A stretch of 18,662 bases of DNA from Clostridium sp. CAG:273 (GTDB taxonomy: Bacteria; Bacillota; Clostridia; TANB77; CAG-508): positions 1-18,662 of the forward strand of contig FR901429.1 in NCBI GenBank assembly GCA_000438355.1. Reading direction: 5' to 3'. A model generated the notes under the pieces. It saw only the letters and a program-made list of their open reading frames with translations. It had not been told where the DNA came from and searched no databases. How positions within the stretch are numbered: the first letter of the stretch is position 1; every line of letters starts with the position of its first letter. Below, piece by piece: positions 1-8,003 of this stretch. Position numbers and translations under genes: made by a program.

Positions 1-228
1 CCCCAACTAAAATTATAGAACCTAATTAATGAAATTATTCAGTCAAAGAATTATAAATCAATTTTAAAACAAAACGGTAAATAAATAAAAACATCAAAAT
101 AATAATCAAATAAGAGATAAATGAAATTATTAAAACAATTATAAAATTAAAAATCAAATGAGATTATCAAAATATTTGTCAAAATAAATAAAATCGGCTA
201 AAATAATAGATAAATTCAGAGTAATAAA
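1..228. other. AT-rich gene-free leader
   Basis: Very A-rich on the + strand, with stop codons in every frame on both strands, so no gene is visible here. An 11-base word, ATGAAATTATT, occurs at 29-39 and 121-131, which is not remarkable in DNA this AT-rich. No terminator hairpin, tRNA or rRNA is evident. It is probably the intergenic space between an unseen gene to the left and the wall hydrolase at 315. Confidence 0.6.
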
Positions 229-257
229 TTGACTTTTTTGTTGTTTAATTATATACT
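229..257 (+). promoter_or_regulatory. Sigma-A-type promoter for the NlpC/P60 hydrolase
   Basis: A -35 box TTGACT (229-234) and a -10 box TATACT (252-257) are separated by exactly 17 bases, each one base from consensus. They lie about 60 bases before the ATG at 315. The gene's ribosome binding site AAGGAG (298-303) follows. Confidence 0.65.
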
Positions 258-314
258 ATTAACGTGTTTACAAAAGATAATAACAATTAAAATAAATAAG
301 GAGCGATTTCTTTT

Positions 315-1763
315 ATGAAAACACTAAAAAAAGTAATATTAATGGTAGCAATATTTTTAGCAGTATTAATAATTTCAAATGTATCAAATGCAGCTACAGT
401 AAAAGTTACAGGAGAGACTTTAAACGTAAGAAAAGAGGCTTCAACATCTTCAGATGTAATTGCCATGTTATCTAAGGATATAGAGTGCGAATTATTAGGA
501 GAAGAAGGAGATTTTTATAAAATTAAATATAAAAATTATGTAGGTTATGTTAGCAAAAAATACGCAGAAGTTATAGGGAAAAATGGAGATAATACTTTAG
601 TAGAAGGCAATACAAATGAACAAAATACTATTAACAACGAAAATGTGAGTAATAGTGAAAATATTGATAATAGTCAAAGTTCTAGTGTAGAACAGGAGAA
701 TACAATAGATAATAATCAAAATTCTTCAAATACAGTAGAGAGCAATTCTAACAATGAAAATATAAATAATGAAGCTACAGAAAGCTATACAGGAACAGAA
801 AAGACTTTACCAAAAAACACAGATATTAGAATATTACCTTTAATATATTCAAGTGTGTTAGAAAACAGTAAACAAGATATAAGTGTTTTAGTAATTACAG
901 AAATTAATGGTTGGTCATATATTCAAACAGATGAGATAAATGGATGGGTAAGAACTGACAGATTAAATGGAAAAAGTACAAGTAGTAAAAATGAGCAAAC
1001 AGACAATAAAAAAGATGATGAAACAACCGAAAATAAAGATAACAATTCACAAACTACAACTAAAACAGGATATATAAGCGAAGAATATGTTAATGTAAGA
1101 AGTGGACCGAGCACAGAGGACAAAGTTATAAAAATACTAGTATTAAATTCTGAGGTTACAATTATTGGAGAAGAAGGAAGCTGGTATAAAGTAAAATCAG
1201 GAGAAGATCAAGGATATATTTCTAAAGAATTTGTTTCAGATAAAAAAAGAGAAACAGTTTCTAGAAGTTCTGAAGCAAGAACTACAAAGAACGAAACTTC
1301 TAATAAAAACATAGAAGATAGCAAAAAAGAAAATAGTAATAACAATAAAAATAACAATAACAATAATAAAACAAATATAAGCAATGTTTCTTCTAAAGGA
1401 GAAGATGTTGTAGCATATGCAAAGCAATATTTAGGATGTCCATATGTATATGGCGCAGCTGGAAGTAAAAGCTTTGATTGCTCAGGATTTACAATGTATG
1501 TATATAAACATTTCGGAATAAGTTTACCACATGGTGCAACTTCTCAATCTAGATATGGAACAAAAGTCAGTAAAAGTAATTTAAGAGCTGGAGACATTGT
1601 TTTTTTAACAGATTATGAAACAGGTGTGGGAATAGGACATTGTGGAATATACATAGGCAATGGAAATTTTATTCATGCTTCAACTACAGGATACAAAGTA
1701 AGAATATCTAGTCTAAACGTAGAATATGCAGGAAGATTTTATTCAGCGATTAGATTATTATAA
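315..1763 (+). CDS. Secreted SH3b-SH3b-SH3b-NlpC/P60 cell-wall hydrolase
   Basis: Likely a peptidoglycan endopeptidase acting in the cell wall outside the membrane. Residues 1-26 form a signal peptide ending SNA, with cleavage expected before A27. A first bacterial SH3 domain covers about 27-88 (LNVRKEAS, then GYVSKKYAEV). A divergent second one lies at about 160-217 (DIRILPL, then GWVRTDRL). The third, at about 250-310 (VNVRSGPS, GYISKEFV), resembles the first. They are separated by long Asn/Ser/Glu/Lys-rich linkers. The NlpC/P60 domain fills about 367-482, with catalytic Cys389 in FDCSGF, His442 in GIGHCGIY and a third polar residue His454 in FIHAS. SH3b domains of this family bind wall polymers, and NlpC/P60 enzymes usually cut D-Glu-diamino acid bonds; substrate and cut site are inferred. 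ATG start, AAGGAG 11 bases upstream. No clear terminator separates it from comEC. Confidence 0.9.
   Translation: MKTLKKVILMVAIFLAVLIISNVSNAATVKVTGETLNVRKEASTSSDVIAMLSKDIECELLGEEGDFYKIKYKNYVGYVSKKYAEVIGKNGDNTLVEGNTNEQNTINNENVSNSENIDNSQSSSVEQENTIDNNQNSSNTVESNSNNENINNEATESYTGTEKTLPKNTDIRILPLIYSSVLENSKQDISVLVITEINGWSYIQTDEINGWVRTDRLNGKSTSSKNEQTDNKKDDETTENKDNNSQTTTKTGYISEEYVNVRSGPSTEDKVIKILVLNSEVTIIGEEGSWYKVKSGEDQGYISKEFVSDKKRETVSRSSEARTTKNETSNKNIEDSKKENSNNNKNNNNNNKTNISNVSSKGEDVVAYAKQYLGCPYVYGAAGSKSFDCSGFTMYVYKHFGISLPHGATSQSRYGTKVSKSNLRAGDIVFLTDYETGVGIGHCGIYIGNGNFIHASTTGYKVRISSLNVEYAGRFYSAIRLL
1339..1372 (+). repeat. AAT/AAC microsatellite encoding an Asn/Lys linker
   Basis: A run of near-perfect AAT/AAC trinucleotides, interrupted by AAA, encodes the Asn-rich linker just before the NlpC/P60 domain. 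Changes of whole repeat units would lengthen or shorten the linker without shifting the frame. Confidence 0.6.
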
Positions 1764-1813
1764 TACAAAAACAATTATTATAAAATTTAAGATTAATAAA
1801 AAATGGGGGCAGT

Positions 1814-1828
1814 AAGGAGGTTAATATA
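1814..1828 (+). promoter_or_regulatory. Strong ribosome binding site before an ATA codon (probable original comEC start)
   Basis: A perfect AAGGAGG (1814-1820) sits 5 bases before an in-frame ATA at 1826. The frame is open from ATA to the first ATG at 1877. The 17 extra codons (beginning I-KRPICIVTIFFILEIL) read as the expected N-terminal membrane helix of ComEC. The ATG at 1877 has no ribosome binding site. Either translation starts at AUA, or an original ATG has mutated to ATA. Confidence 0.6.
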
Positions 1829-1876
1829 AAAAGACCAATTTGCATAGTCACCATTTTTTTTATATTAGAAATATTA

Positions 1877-3601
1877 ATGGGGCTATATTTAAAAAATATA
1901 GTCTTTTCTTTGGGCACATTATATATGCATACCTTAAATAATTATTATGATGAAAAATATGAAGAGTTAGAAAGTTTAAATGGAAGTTACTGCACAGCTA
2001 TAGTTGTTTCTGAAGGAGAAGAAAAGGACTATAAAGATGTTTACGAAATAGAAATTAAAGGAATTAAATTATTACTAAATCTTAAGAAATCAAAAAATAA
2101 AAGTTTACAGAATAAAGAAAATAGATATTTATCAAATAAAAATTCAAAAAATAGCAGTTTTAAATTAAAGTATGGAGATAAAATAGAGTTTTATTTGGAA
2201 TATGAAAAGCCATCTACAGCAAGAAACTATATGGGATTTGATTATAGCAATTACTTAAAAACAAAGAAGATTTTTGGAACTGTTAATTTGAAAGAAGAAG
2301 ATGTAGAAATTATTTCTCATGATAACTCAAACATTATTTTAAGAAAGATATATGAACTTAGAAATCTTATGAAGACAAAAATAGAAAAGTTACTACCAAA
2401 GGAAACTTCTGGACTATGCCTTGGAATGCTAATTGGAGAGACAAGTGGAATAGAAGAAAACATGCAAGAAAATTTTAGAGATAGTAATTTGTCACACATA
2501 TTAGCAGTTTCAGGAGCAAATGTCTCCTATATTATAGTTAGTATTACATATATTTTTAATAAAATGTGTTTAAGAAAAAGACTATCTAAAATAATTAGCA
2601 TTATTTTATTAATCTTGTTTATGTTATTAACAGGTTGTACATCATCTGTGAATAGAGCATGTATTATGGCAATATTAATGTTAATTGCTGAGCTATTATA
2701 TAGAAAAAGTGATGTATATAATAATTTAGCAATATCTGCATTAATATTGTTAATAATGAATCCATATAGTTTGTTAGACATAGGTTTCCAACTTTCATAT
2801 ATGGGGACTATAGGAATAGTTTTTTTACATGATAAAATAGGAAGTTTTATAAAAATAAATAATAAAATTGTAAAATATTTTTTTGAAATGATAGCTGTCA
2901 CAACTTGTGCAAATTTAGCTATAATACCAATTATGATGTTTCATTTTAATACCATTTCATTAACTTTTTATTTTTCAAATATAATTGTAGGACCTATACT
3001 AGGAATTGTGGTTATAATAGGTTTTATAATGTTTTTTATTTCACTAATATTTACACCTATTTCTAGCTTGATTGCAATTGTTTTAAATTTAATGTTAAAG
3101 TTTATTATAAAAATAGCTGAAATTACAGCAAATATGCCATTTTCTAAAATAACAATTATAACTCCTAGTTTTTTCTTTATTATAGTTTGGTATCTTATAA
3201 TAATTTCTATTTCATATAAACAAAAAGTAAAGATTTTTTACCATAAAAACAATAAATTAATAAAAAAAATAGTATCCTGTATTTTAATTATAGTTTTAAT
3301 TGTAAATTTGATAATAAAAGTAGACAAAAAGTTAGAAATACATTTTGTAGATGTAGGGCAAGGAGATGCTTGTTTAATTATAACACCATTAAATAAGAAA
3401 ATTTTAATAGATGGTGGTGGAAGCGAATTTGGAAGTTTTAATGTTGGGGAAAAAACATTATTACCATATTTATTAGATAGAAGAATAAATAAATTAGATT
3501 ATATAATAATTTCTCACTTTGATAGTGACCATGTACGGTTCTATTCTATATTTGCTAAAAGAAATAAAAGTAAAAAATATAATAATAGGGAAACAGTTTG
3601 A
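1877..3601 (+). CDS. comEC: ComEC/Rec2 DNA-uptake channel, N-terminal fragment
   Basis: ComEC forms the inner-membrane channel that carries single-stranded DNA into competent cells. This fragment holds a soluble DUF4131-like region (about residues 20-150), then the Competence domain with many hydrophobic helices (about 165-475) and the family signature SHILAVSGANVSYI. It ends in the start of the metallo-beta-lactamase-like domain: FVDVGQGDACLI, LIDGGG and ISHFDSDHV. The frame then shifts. The last roughly 20 residues (RFYSIFAKRN onward) are out-of-frame and match nothing. This ATG lacks a ribosome binding site; translation probably began 17 codons earlier at 1826. Loss of the end of the DHxGG motif and everything after it would remove the extracellular nuclease-like domain. 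If the frameshift is real, the channel is probably not functional. Confidence 0.8.
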   Translation: MGLYLKNIVFSLGTLYMHTLNNYYDEKYEELESLNGSYCTAIVVSEGEEKDYKDVYEIEIKGIKLLLNLKKSKNKSLQNKENRYLSNKNSKNSSFKLKYGDKIEFYLEYEKPSTARNYMGFDYSNYLKTKKIFGTVNLKEEDVEIISHDNSNIILRKIYELRNLMKTKIEKLLPKETSGLCLGMLIGETSGIEENMQENFRDSNLSHILAVSGANVSYIIVSITYIFNKMCLRKRLSKIISIILLILFMLLTGCTSSVNRACIMAILMLIAELLYRKSDVYNNLAISALILLIMNPYSLLDIGFQLSYMGTIGIVFLHDKIGSFIKINNKIVKYFFEMIAVTTCANLAIIPIMMFHFNTISLTFYFSNIIVGPILGIVVIIGFIMFFISLIFTPISSLIAIVLNLMLKFIIKIAEITANMPFSKITIITPSFFFIIVWYLIIISISYKQKVKIFYHKNNKLIKKIVSCILIIVLIVNLIIKVDKKLEIHFVDVGQGDACLIITPLNKKILIDGGGSEFGSFNVGEKTLLPYLLDRRINKLDYIIISHFDSDHVRFYSIFAKRNKSKKYNNRETV

Positions 3602-4127
3602 TAGTTCAAAAAATTATGAAGAATTTTTAAAATTGATAAAGAAGAATAAAATTAATTTATATGCAGTAGAAATAGGAAGGAAAATAAAAATTGAAGAGGG
3701 TTTATATTTTAATGTATTGTGGCCAGATTCAAAAAATATAATTAGTGAAAATGGTATTAATAATAATTCATTAGTTTTTAAAATGGAATATAATAAATTT
3801 TCAATTTTATTTACAGGGGATATAGAAAAAGTTGCAGAAGAAGCAATTTTACAGAAGTATAAAGATGCAAATGTTTTAAAGTCAACTATTTTAAAAGTTG
3901 CACATCATGGTTCAAAGTCTTCTTCAATAGAAGAATTTTTAGAAAAAGTAAAACCTAAAATTGCATTAATTGGAGTTGGAGAGAAAAATACATTTGGACA
4001 TCCAAATGTAGGTGTCTTAAAAAGACTAAGGAAAAATAATAGTAAAATTTATAGAACAGACTTAAATGGAGAAATAACCATAATAACAAATGGAAATACT
4101 ATTACAATAGATAAATTTATAAAATAA
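3519..4127 (+). CDS. comEC: ComEC/Rec2, C-terminal metallo-beta-lactamase-like fragment
   Basis: This open frame can be read from a TTG at 3519, but the part that matches the family begins at 3537, directly after the frameshift (GSILYLLKEIKVKNIIIG). It contains the later motifs of the ComEC metallo-beta-lactamase-like domain: LFTGDIEKVAEEAIL, then LKVAHHGSKSSS with the conserved HHGS, and GVGEKNTFGHPNVGVLKRL with the conserved GHP. There is no convincing ribosome binding site before it, so it is unlikely to be made as a separate protein unless ribosomes slip. It belongs to the upstream fragment as one broken gene. The weak inverted repeat after its stop (4128-4134 with 4148-4154) is not a clear terminator. 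Confidence 0.75.
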   Translation: MIVTMYGSILYLLKEIKVKNIIIGKQFDSSKNYEEFLKLIKKNKINLYAVEIGRKIKIEEGLYFNVLWPDSKNIISENGINNNSLVFKMEYNKFSILFTGDIEKVAEEAILQKYKDANVLKSTILKVAHHGSKSSSIEEFLEKVKPKIALIGVGEKNTFGHPNVGVLKRLRKNNSKIYRTDLNGEITIITNGNTITIDKFIK

Positions 4128-4213
4128 ATATTAACTAAGAAAAATGATTAATATCGTTTTAGTATTCAATTTATTCATTAATATTTTAAAATAAAGTAAT
4201 GTATTTAATTAAT

Positions 4214-4243
4214 GTATAAATTTTACAAAAATAACGCATAATA
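4214..4243 (+). promoter_or_regulatory. Sigma-G-like (forespore) promoter before the bofC-like gene
   Basis: GTATA (4214-4218), 18 bases, then CATAATA (4237-4243). This fits the Bacillus sigma-G pattern of a GHATR-type -35, 17-18 bases and a CATNHTA-type -10. It lies about 40 bases before the gene. In B. subtilis bofC is transcribed by forespore sigma-G, so the biology agrees. AT-rich DNA gives such matches by chance quite often. I saw no good sigma-A pair in the same interval. Confidence 0.45.
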
Positions 4244-4281
4244 ACAATAAATAATAGTAATTAGAACGGAGGAATTTTACT

Positions 4282-4854
4282 ATGAAAAAGTGGATAATAA
4301 TTACTTTATGTGTGTTATTTTTATTAGGAATAGGAATAGTTTTTGCAATAATTCAAAGTAATAATGAAACAAAAGGAACAGAAATGAAAGAAGAAACAGA
4401 ATTAGCTAGTAATGAAACTAATACAACAAATACTATAGAAACTTTAGCAAGAGAAACAAAGATATCTCCAAATGCAAAAATAATTAAAAAGGAATATTAT
4501 AAAAAATGTGACCATTTAAAAAGAGATATAGAAGATGTACAAAAGCAACTTATTAACAAAAGTGAAGAAGATGTGGAAAGATTATATTCAGATTGGAAAA
4601 TAGAAGGTTATTCTCCAAATGAAATTGTTATTTATAAAGAGTATGATGGAATTTGTGGAGATCACTATATAGTAAAAGAACATAATGGAGTAATTGGGAT
4701 ATATAAGTTAGATTCAGTTGGAAACGAAATATTTGTAGAAGATACAGAATTACAAATTCAATATTTGCCAGAAATAGATATAGTAAAATTAAAAGAAGGG
4801 ATAACTGCTTTAGGACAAGCTGAGCTAAATAGTGTTTTAGAAGATTTTGAATAA
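4282..4854 (+). CDS. Membrane-anchored BofC C-terminal-domain protein
   Basis: The 190-residue protein has an N-terminal membrane helix (about 4-25), an acidic Asn/Thr/Glu linker (about 27-60), and a folded C-terminal domain (about 64-190). The pattern of that domain, ending in EIVIYKEYDGICGDHYIV, GVIGIYKLD, EDTELQIQYLPE and LNSVLEDFE, is what I know from clostridial proteins annotated with a BofC C-terminal domain. B. subtilis BofC is secreted from the forespore and restrains the SpoIVB protease, delaying sigma-K activation. Whether the clostridial proteins do the same is not established. The ATG is preceded by ACGGAGGAA (4266-4274). It stands alone, convergent with pgsA, behind a possible sigma-G promoter. 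The domain call is from memory of the family; the function is inference. Confidence 0.65.
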   Translation: MKKWIIITLCVLFLLGIGIVFAIIQSNNETKGTEMKEETELASNETNTTNTIETLARETKISPNAKIIKKEYYKKCDHLKRDIEDVQKQLINKSEEDVERLYSDWKIEGYSPNEIVIYKEYDGICGDHYIVKEHNGVIGIYKLDSVGNEIFVEDTELQIQYLPEIDIVKLKEGITALGQAELNSVLEDFE

Positions 4855-4944
4855 TATTATTTATAATTTATTTGCACTATGAATTTTATTTATTATAATT
4901 TTATTAGTATAATGAAATTAATATAATGTGCAAAAATGAATTAT

Positions 4945-4993
4945 AAAAAATAAATAAATCCAACTTTATAAAAGCTGGATTTATTTATTTTTT
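4945..4993. terminator. Bidirectional terminator between the bofC-like gene and pgsA
   Basis: A 23-bp stem (4945-4967 with 4971-4993) around a 3-base loop, flanked by A-tract and T-tract on either side, lies between convergent genes. The only imperfection, A4963 opposite C4975, is a mismatch in the + transcript but a U-G wobble in the - transcript. It should therefore be strongest for pgsA. The pgsA stop lies at 5000-5002, next to it. Confidence 0.85.
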
Positions 4994-4999
4994 AACTAA

Positions 5000-5578
5000 C
5001 TATTTATTTTGTAATTTAAAATCTTCTTTTTTAATATATCCTTTTTTAGAAAATGTAAGAAAATACATTACTAAAGAGAATATAGAAGATACTAATGCCA
5101 AATAATAAATATATTGTGCAAAATCTGGAAGCGGATTATTTACATCTATTGACATGTTCCAATATGAAATAAAGCAAGAACATACAATTGCTATAAAGAA
5201 TAATACTGTAGCAAGTTTTCCAAACCATTTACTAGAAACTACAACATCTCTTCCATAAAGGAAAGAGGCACCTGCTATCATTACAGCTTCTTTAGCAATT
5301 ACTATTGCTAAAATCCATACAGGAATTAACTCTTTAATCATTAAAGTAGCAAGTACTGAAATTTGAGTTAATTTATCTGCAAGTGGATCCATAAGTTTAC
5401 CGAAGTCTGTTATAAAATTAAATTTTCTAGCTATTGCTCCATCTACAACATCTGTTATTCCAGAGATTATAAATAGTATAACTCCAACAATATATTGATT
5501 TATTGCTAGAAAATATATTATAAATGGAATTAATAAAAAACGTATTATTGTTAATATATTTGGTACATGTTTAAACAT
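5000..5578 (-). CDS. pgsA: CDP-diacylglycerol-glycerol-3-phosphate 3-phosphatidyltransferase
   Basis: Integral membrane enzyme that makes phosphatidylglycerol phosphate from CDP-diacylglycerol and glycerol-3-phosphate, the committed step to phosphatidylglycerol and cardiolipin. The CDP-alcohol phosphotransferase motif is complete: D43-x2-D46-G47-x2-A50-R51-x8-G60-x3-D64-x3-D68. Several hydrophobic helices and the length of 192 residues are normal for PgsA; the start MFKHVPNILTIIRF is typical. It is the second gene of a two-gene unit after the clpE-like gene, 9 bases downstream. Its ribosome binding site (AGGAGA) overlaps the clpE stop codon, which suggests coupled translation. A strong terminator follows. 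Other CDP-alcohol transferases are possible, but the start and length favour PgsA. Confidence 0.9.
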   Translation of the reverse strand: MFKHVPNILTIIRFLLIPFIIYFLAINQYIVGVILFIISGITDVVDGAIARKFNFITDFGKLMDPLADKLTQISVLATLMIKELIPVWILAIVIAKEAVMIAGASFLYGRDVVVSSKWFGKLATVLFFIAIVCSCFISYWNMSIDVNNPLPDFAQYIYYLALVSSIFSLVMYFLTFSKKGYIKKEDFKLQNK

Positions 5579-5587
5579 AAATTTCTC

Positions 5588-7945
5588 CTATTTTACTGTA
5601 AATTTTAATTTATTATCACTATTTTCAATTTCTACTAAAACTGTTTGACCATTTTTTAATTCAGATTTTAATATCATGTCAGAAAGTTCATCTTCTACAT
5701 ATCTTTGTATAGCTCTTCTTAAAGGTCTAGCTCCATATTTTATGTCAGTACCTTTATTAAGTAGCCATTTTTTAGCTTCGACATTTACTTCCATTGAGAT
5801 ATCTTTATTAGCTAATGCTTTTTGAGTATCATATAACATTAAATCTGTTATTTGTAATAATTGTTCTGGTGTAAGCTGTTCAAATAGAACTATTTCATCT
5901 ATTCTATTTAAAAATTCTGGTCTAAATGTTTCTTTTAAGCTTTCTAATATTTTATTTTTGCTAACAGAACTTCCTCCAAAACCAATTGAATTTGTATTTG
6001 TGTTAGAACCAGCATTTGATGTCATTATAATAATGGTGTTTTCAAAACTAATAGTGTTTCCTTGAGCATCTGTTAATCTTCCGTCATCTAAAACTTGAAG
6101 TAATATATTGAATATATCTGCATGAGCTTTTTCAATTTCATCAAATAATATAATAGAATATGGGTTTCTCTTAACTTTTTCTGTTAGTTGACCTGCGTCA
6201 TCATATCCAACATATCCTGGAGGTGACCCTATTAGTTTTGATGATGAATGACTCTCCATATATTCAGACATATCTAGTCTTATTATAGAATTTTCATTTC
6301 CAAACATTTCATATGCTAAAGATTTAGCAAGTTCTGTTTTACCAACACCGGTTGGTCCAACAAATATAAAAGAAGGTGGTCTTTTTGTACTTTTTAATCC
6401 AGCTCTATTTCTTCTTATAGCTCTTGCAACTGCGGCGACAGCTTCATCTTGACCAATAATTCTTTTATGTAAGTTTGACTCTAAATTTAATAGTTTTTGA
6501 GTTTCAGCCTCTGTAATTTTTGTAACTGGTATTTTAGTCCAATTTTCTATTACTTCTGCAATATCTTGTATGGTAAGGTTTTTTAGTTTAATTTTTTTAT
6601 TAAGAGCTTCAATTTGTTCAGTTAAACTACACTCTTTTGCTTTTAACTCAGCAGCTTTCTTATAGTCTTCTGTAGAGTCTGCAAGTGCTGCTTCTTCCTT
6701 TTCTTCTTGTACAGAAGTTAATTGACTTTTTAAGACTTCTAATTGATATAACTCTTTATTATTTAAATTTATTCTAGAACATGCTTCATCTAAAATATCT
6801 ATTGCTTTATCTGGTAAAAATCTATCATGAATATATTTTTCAGACATTTTAACAGCTTGTTCTATAACCTCATTTGAAATTTTAACCTTATGGAAGTCTT
6901 CGTAATATTTTTTAATTCCCTTTAAAATTTCAATTGCATCATCTACAGATGGTTCTTCTACAATAACTGGTTGAAATCTTCTTTCTAAAGCACTATCTTT
7001 TTCTATATATTTTCTATATTCTTTTAAAGTAGTTGTTCCAATTAATTGAATTTCTCCATTAGAAAGAGATGGTTTTAAAATATTTGCAGCATTCATAGAA
7101 TGTTCTGCATCTCCAGCACCAATAATATTATGTATTTCGTCTATAACTAAAATAATGTTTCCTAAATTTTTGCATTCATCAATTATAGACTTCATTCTTG
7201 CTTCAAATTGACCTCTAAATTGTGTACCTGCAATAACTGCTGTCATATCTAGTAAATATACTTCTTTACTTAACAATTTAGCAGGAACTTTTCCTTCAGC
7301 AATTTTTATCGCTAAGCCTTGTGCTATAGCTGTTTTACCAACACCAGGTTCACCAATTAAGCATGGGTTGTTTTTAGAACGTCGATTTAAAATTTGAATT
7401 ATTCTTTGAATTTCTTTATTTCTACCAATAACAGCATCTAACTGACCATTTTTAGCTTTATTTGTAAGGTTTGTTCCAAAAGTATCTAAAGCTTTTCTTT
7501 TTTTATTTTTCTTATCTACTTTAACTTTTTTTCTTTCATTAGAATTTGAAGAAGTTTCTTCTTGTTGCTCACTATTATTTACATCAGATGAACCAAACAT
7601 ATTAGAAAATATTGAACCTAGAGGAATTGCTCCAAAACTAGAAGCTTGATTATCTAAATTATCATCATCATTTGATTCTTCTGCAATTTTAGAAAGTGTA
7701 TCAGGATTAATTTCAGCTAAATTCATATTTGCTGTCATATCTTTAAACATTTCCTCAAATTGGTTAGTCATGTCATTTAAGTCTTTTTCAGATAAATTTG
7801 CTTGTTTCATTAAGGTATCAAATGGATTAATTCCCATTTTTTTAGCACATTCATAACAAAGACCATCTAATTCTTGCTTTCCTTCATTATTCTTTTTATT
7901 TATAAAAACTACTGCTGTATTCTTTTTACAGTTTGAACATAACAT
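5588..7945 (-). CDS. clpE: ClpE-like AAA+ unfoldase with N-terminal zinc finger (Clp protease ATPase)
   Basis: Hexameric HSP100 ATPase that unfolds proteins and feeds them to ClpP. In place of the double Clp-N repeat, the N-terminus has a four-cysteine zinc finger (C3, C6, C30, C33), the hallmark of ClpE. A long Asn/Asp/Ser linker follows. The first AAA domain has GEPGVGKT at 198-205 and Walker B LVIDEIHN. A UVR-type coiled coil lies at about 405-450. The second AAA domain has GPTGVGKT at 530-537, Walker B ILFDEIEKA and the IGF tripeptide at 654-656 that docks ClpP. The C-terminal D2-small domain ends the protein. At 785 residues it is longer than B. subtilis ClpE (about 700), mainly through the linker. 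ATG start, AGGAGA 10 bases upstream. ClpC is the main alternative but would carry Clp-N repeats. Confidence 0.85.
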   Translation of the reverse strand: MLCSNCKKNTAVVFINKKNNEGKQELDGLCYECAKKMGINPFDTLMKQANLSEKDLNDMTNQFEEMFKDMTANMNLAEINPDTLSKIAEESNDDDNLDNQASSFGAIPLGSIFSNMFGSSDVNNSEQQEETSSNSNERKKVKVDKKNKKRKALDTFGTNLTNKAKNGQLDAVIGRNKEIQRIIQILNRRSKNNPCLIGEPGVGKTAIAQGLAIKIAEGKVPAKLLSKEVYLLDMTAVIAGTQFRGQFEARMKSIIDECKNLGNIILVIDEIHNIIGAGDAEHSMNAANILKPSLSNGEIQLIGTTTLKEYRKYIEKDSALERRFQPVIVEEPSVDDAIEILKGIKKYYEDFHKVKISNEVIEQAVKMSEKYIHDRFLPDKAIDILDEACSRINLNNKELYQLEVLKSQLTSVQEEKEEAALADSTEDYKKAAELKAKECSLTEQIEALNKKIKLKNLTIQDIAEVIENWTKIPVTKITEAETQKLLNLESNLHKRIIGQDEAVAAVARAIRRNRAGLKSTKRPPSFIFVGPTGVGKTELAKSLAYEMFGNENSIIRLDMSEYMESHSSSKLIGSPPGYVGYDDAGQLTEKVKRNPYSIILFDEIEKAHADIFNILLQVLDDGRLTDAQGNTISFENTIIIMTSNAGSNTNTNSIGFGGSSVSKNKILESLKETFRPEFLNRIDEIVLFEQLTPEQLLQITDLMLYDTQKALANKDISMEVNVEAKKWLLNKGTDIKYGARPLRRAIQRYVEDELSDMILKSELKNGQTVLVEIENSDNKLKFTVK

Positions 7946-8003
7946 AATTAATTATTCTCCTAACTTATAACTCTATTTGTATTAAACATTTTAATACATT
8001 ATA

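Larger units (their letters stand above)
1826..4127 (+). pseudogene. comEC: comEC, frameshifted and with an ATA start codon (probable pseudogene)
   Basis: The two open frames in this span together make one near-complete ComEC/Rec2 protein: an N-terminal membrane and oligosaccharide-binding-like part, the multi-helix Competence channel domain, and a C-terminal metallo-beta-lactamase-like domain. Reading passes from frame 2 to frame 3 at about 3535-3537. The first frame ends DSDHV and the second resumes GSILYLLKE. Restoring two bases gives DSDHVGGS, the family's metal-binding motif, so a 2-base deletion fits better than a 1-base insertion. The damaged start at 1826 is a second lesion. No other stops interrupt the halves, so the damage is recent or partly a sequencing or assembly error. 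Confidence 0.65.

Noticed and set aside
29..131. Repeated ATGAAATTATT in the left leader
   Set aside because: An 11-base AT-rich word recurring within 100 bases is expected by chance in this composition.
2527..2901. A 124-residue open frame on the minus strand within comEC
   Set aside because: It lies opposite the well-supported ComEC Competence domain, and is hydrophobic only because it mirrors an AT-rich membrane gene.
4128..4158. Terminator after comEC
   Set aside because: A 7-bp stem of A and T only, with a 13-base loop and just four T residues after it, is too weak to call.
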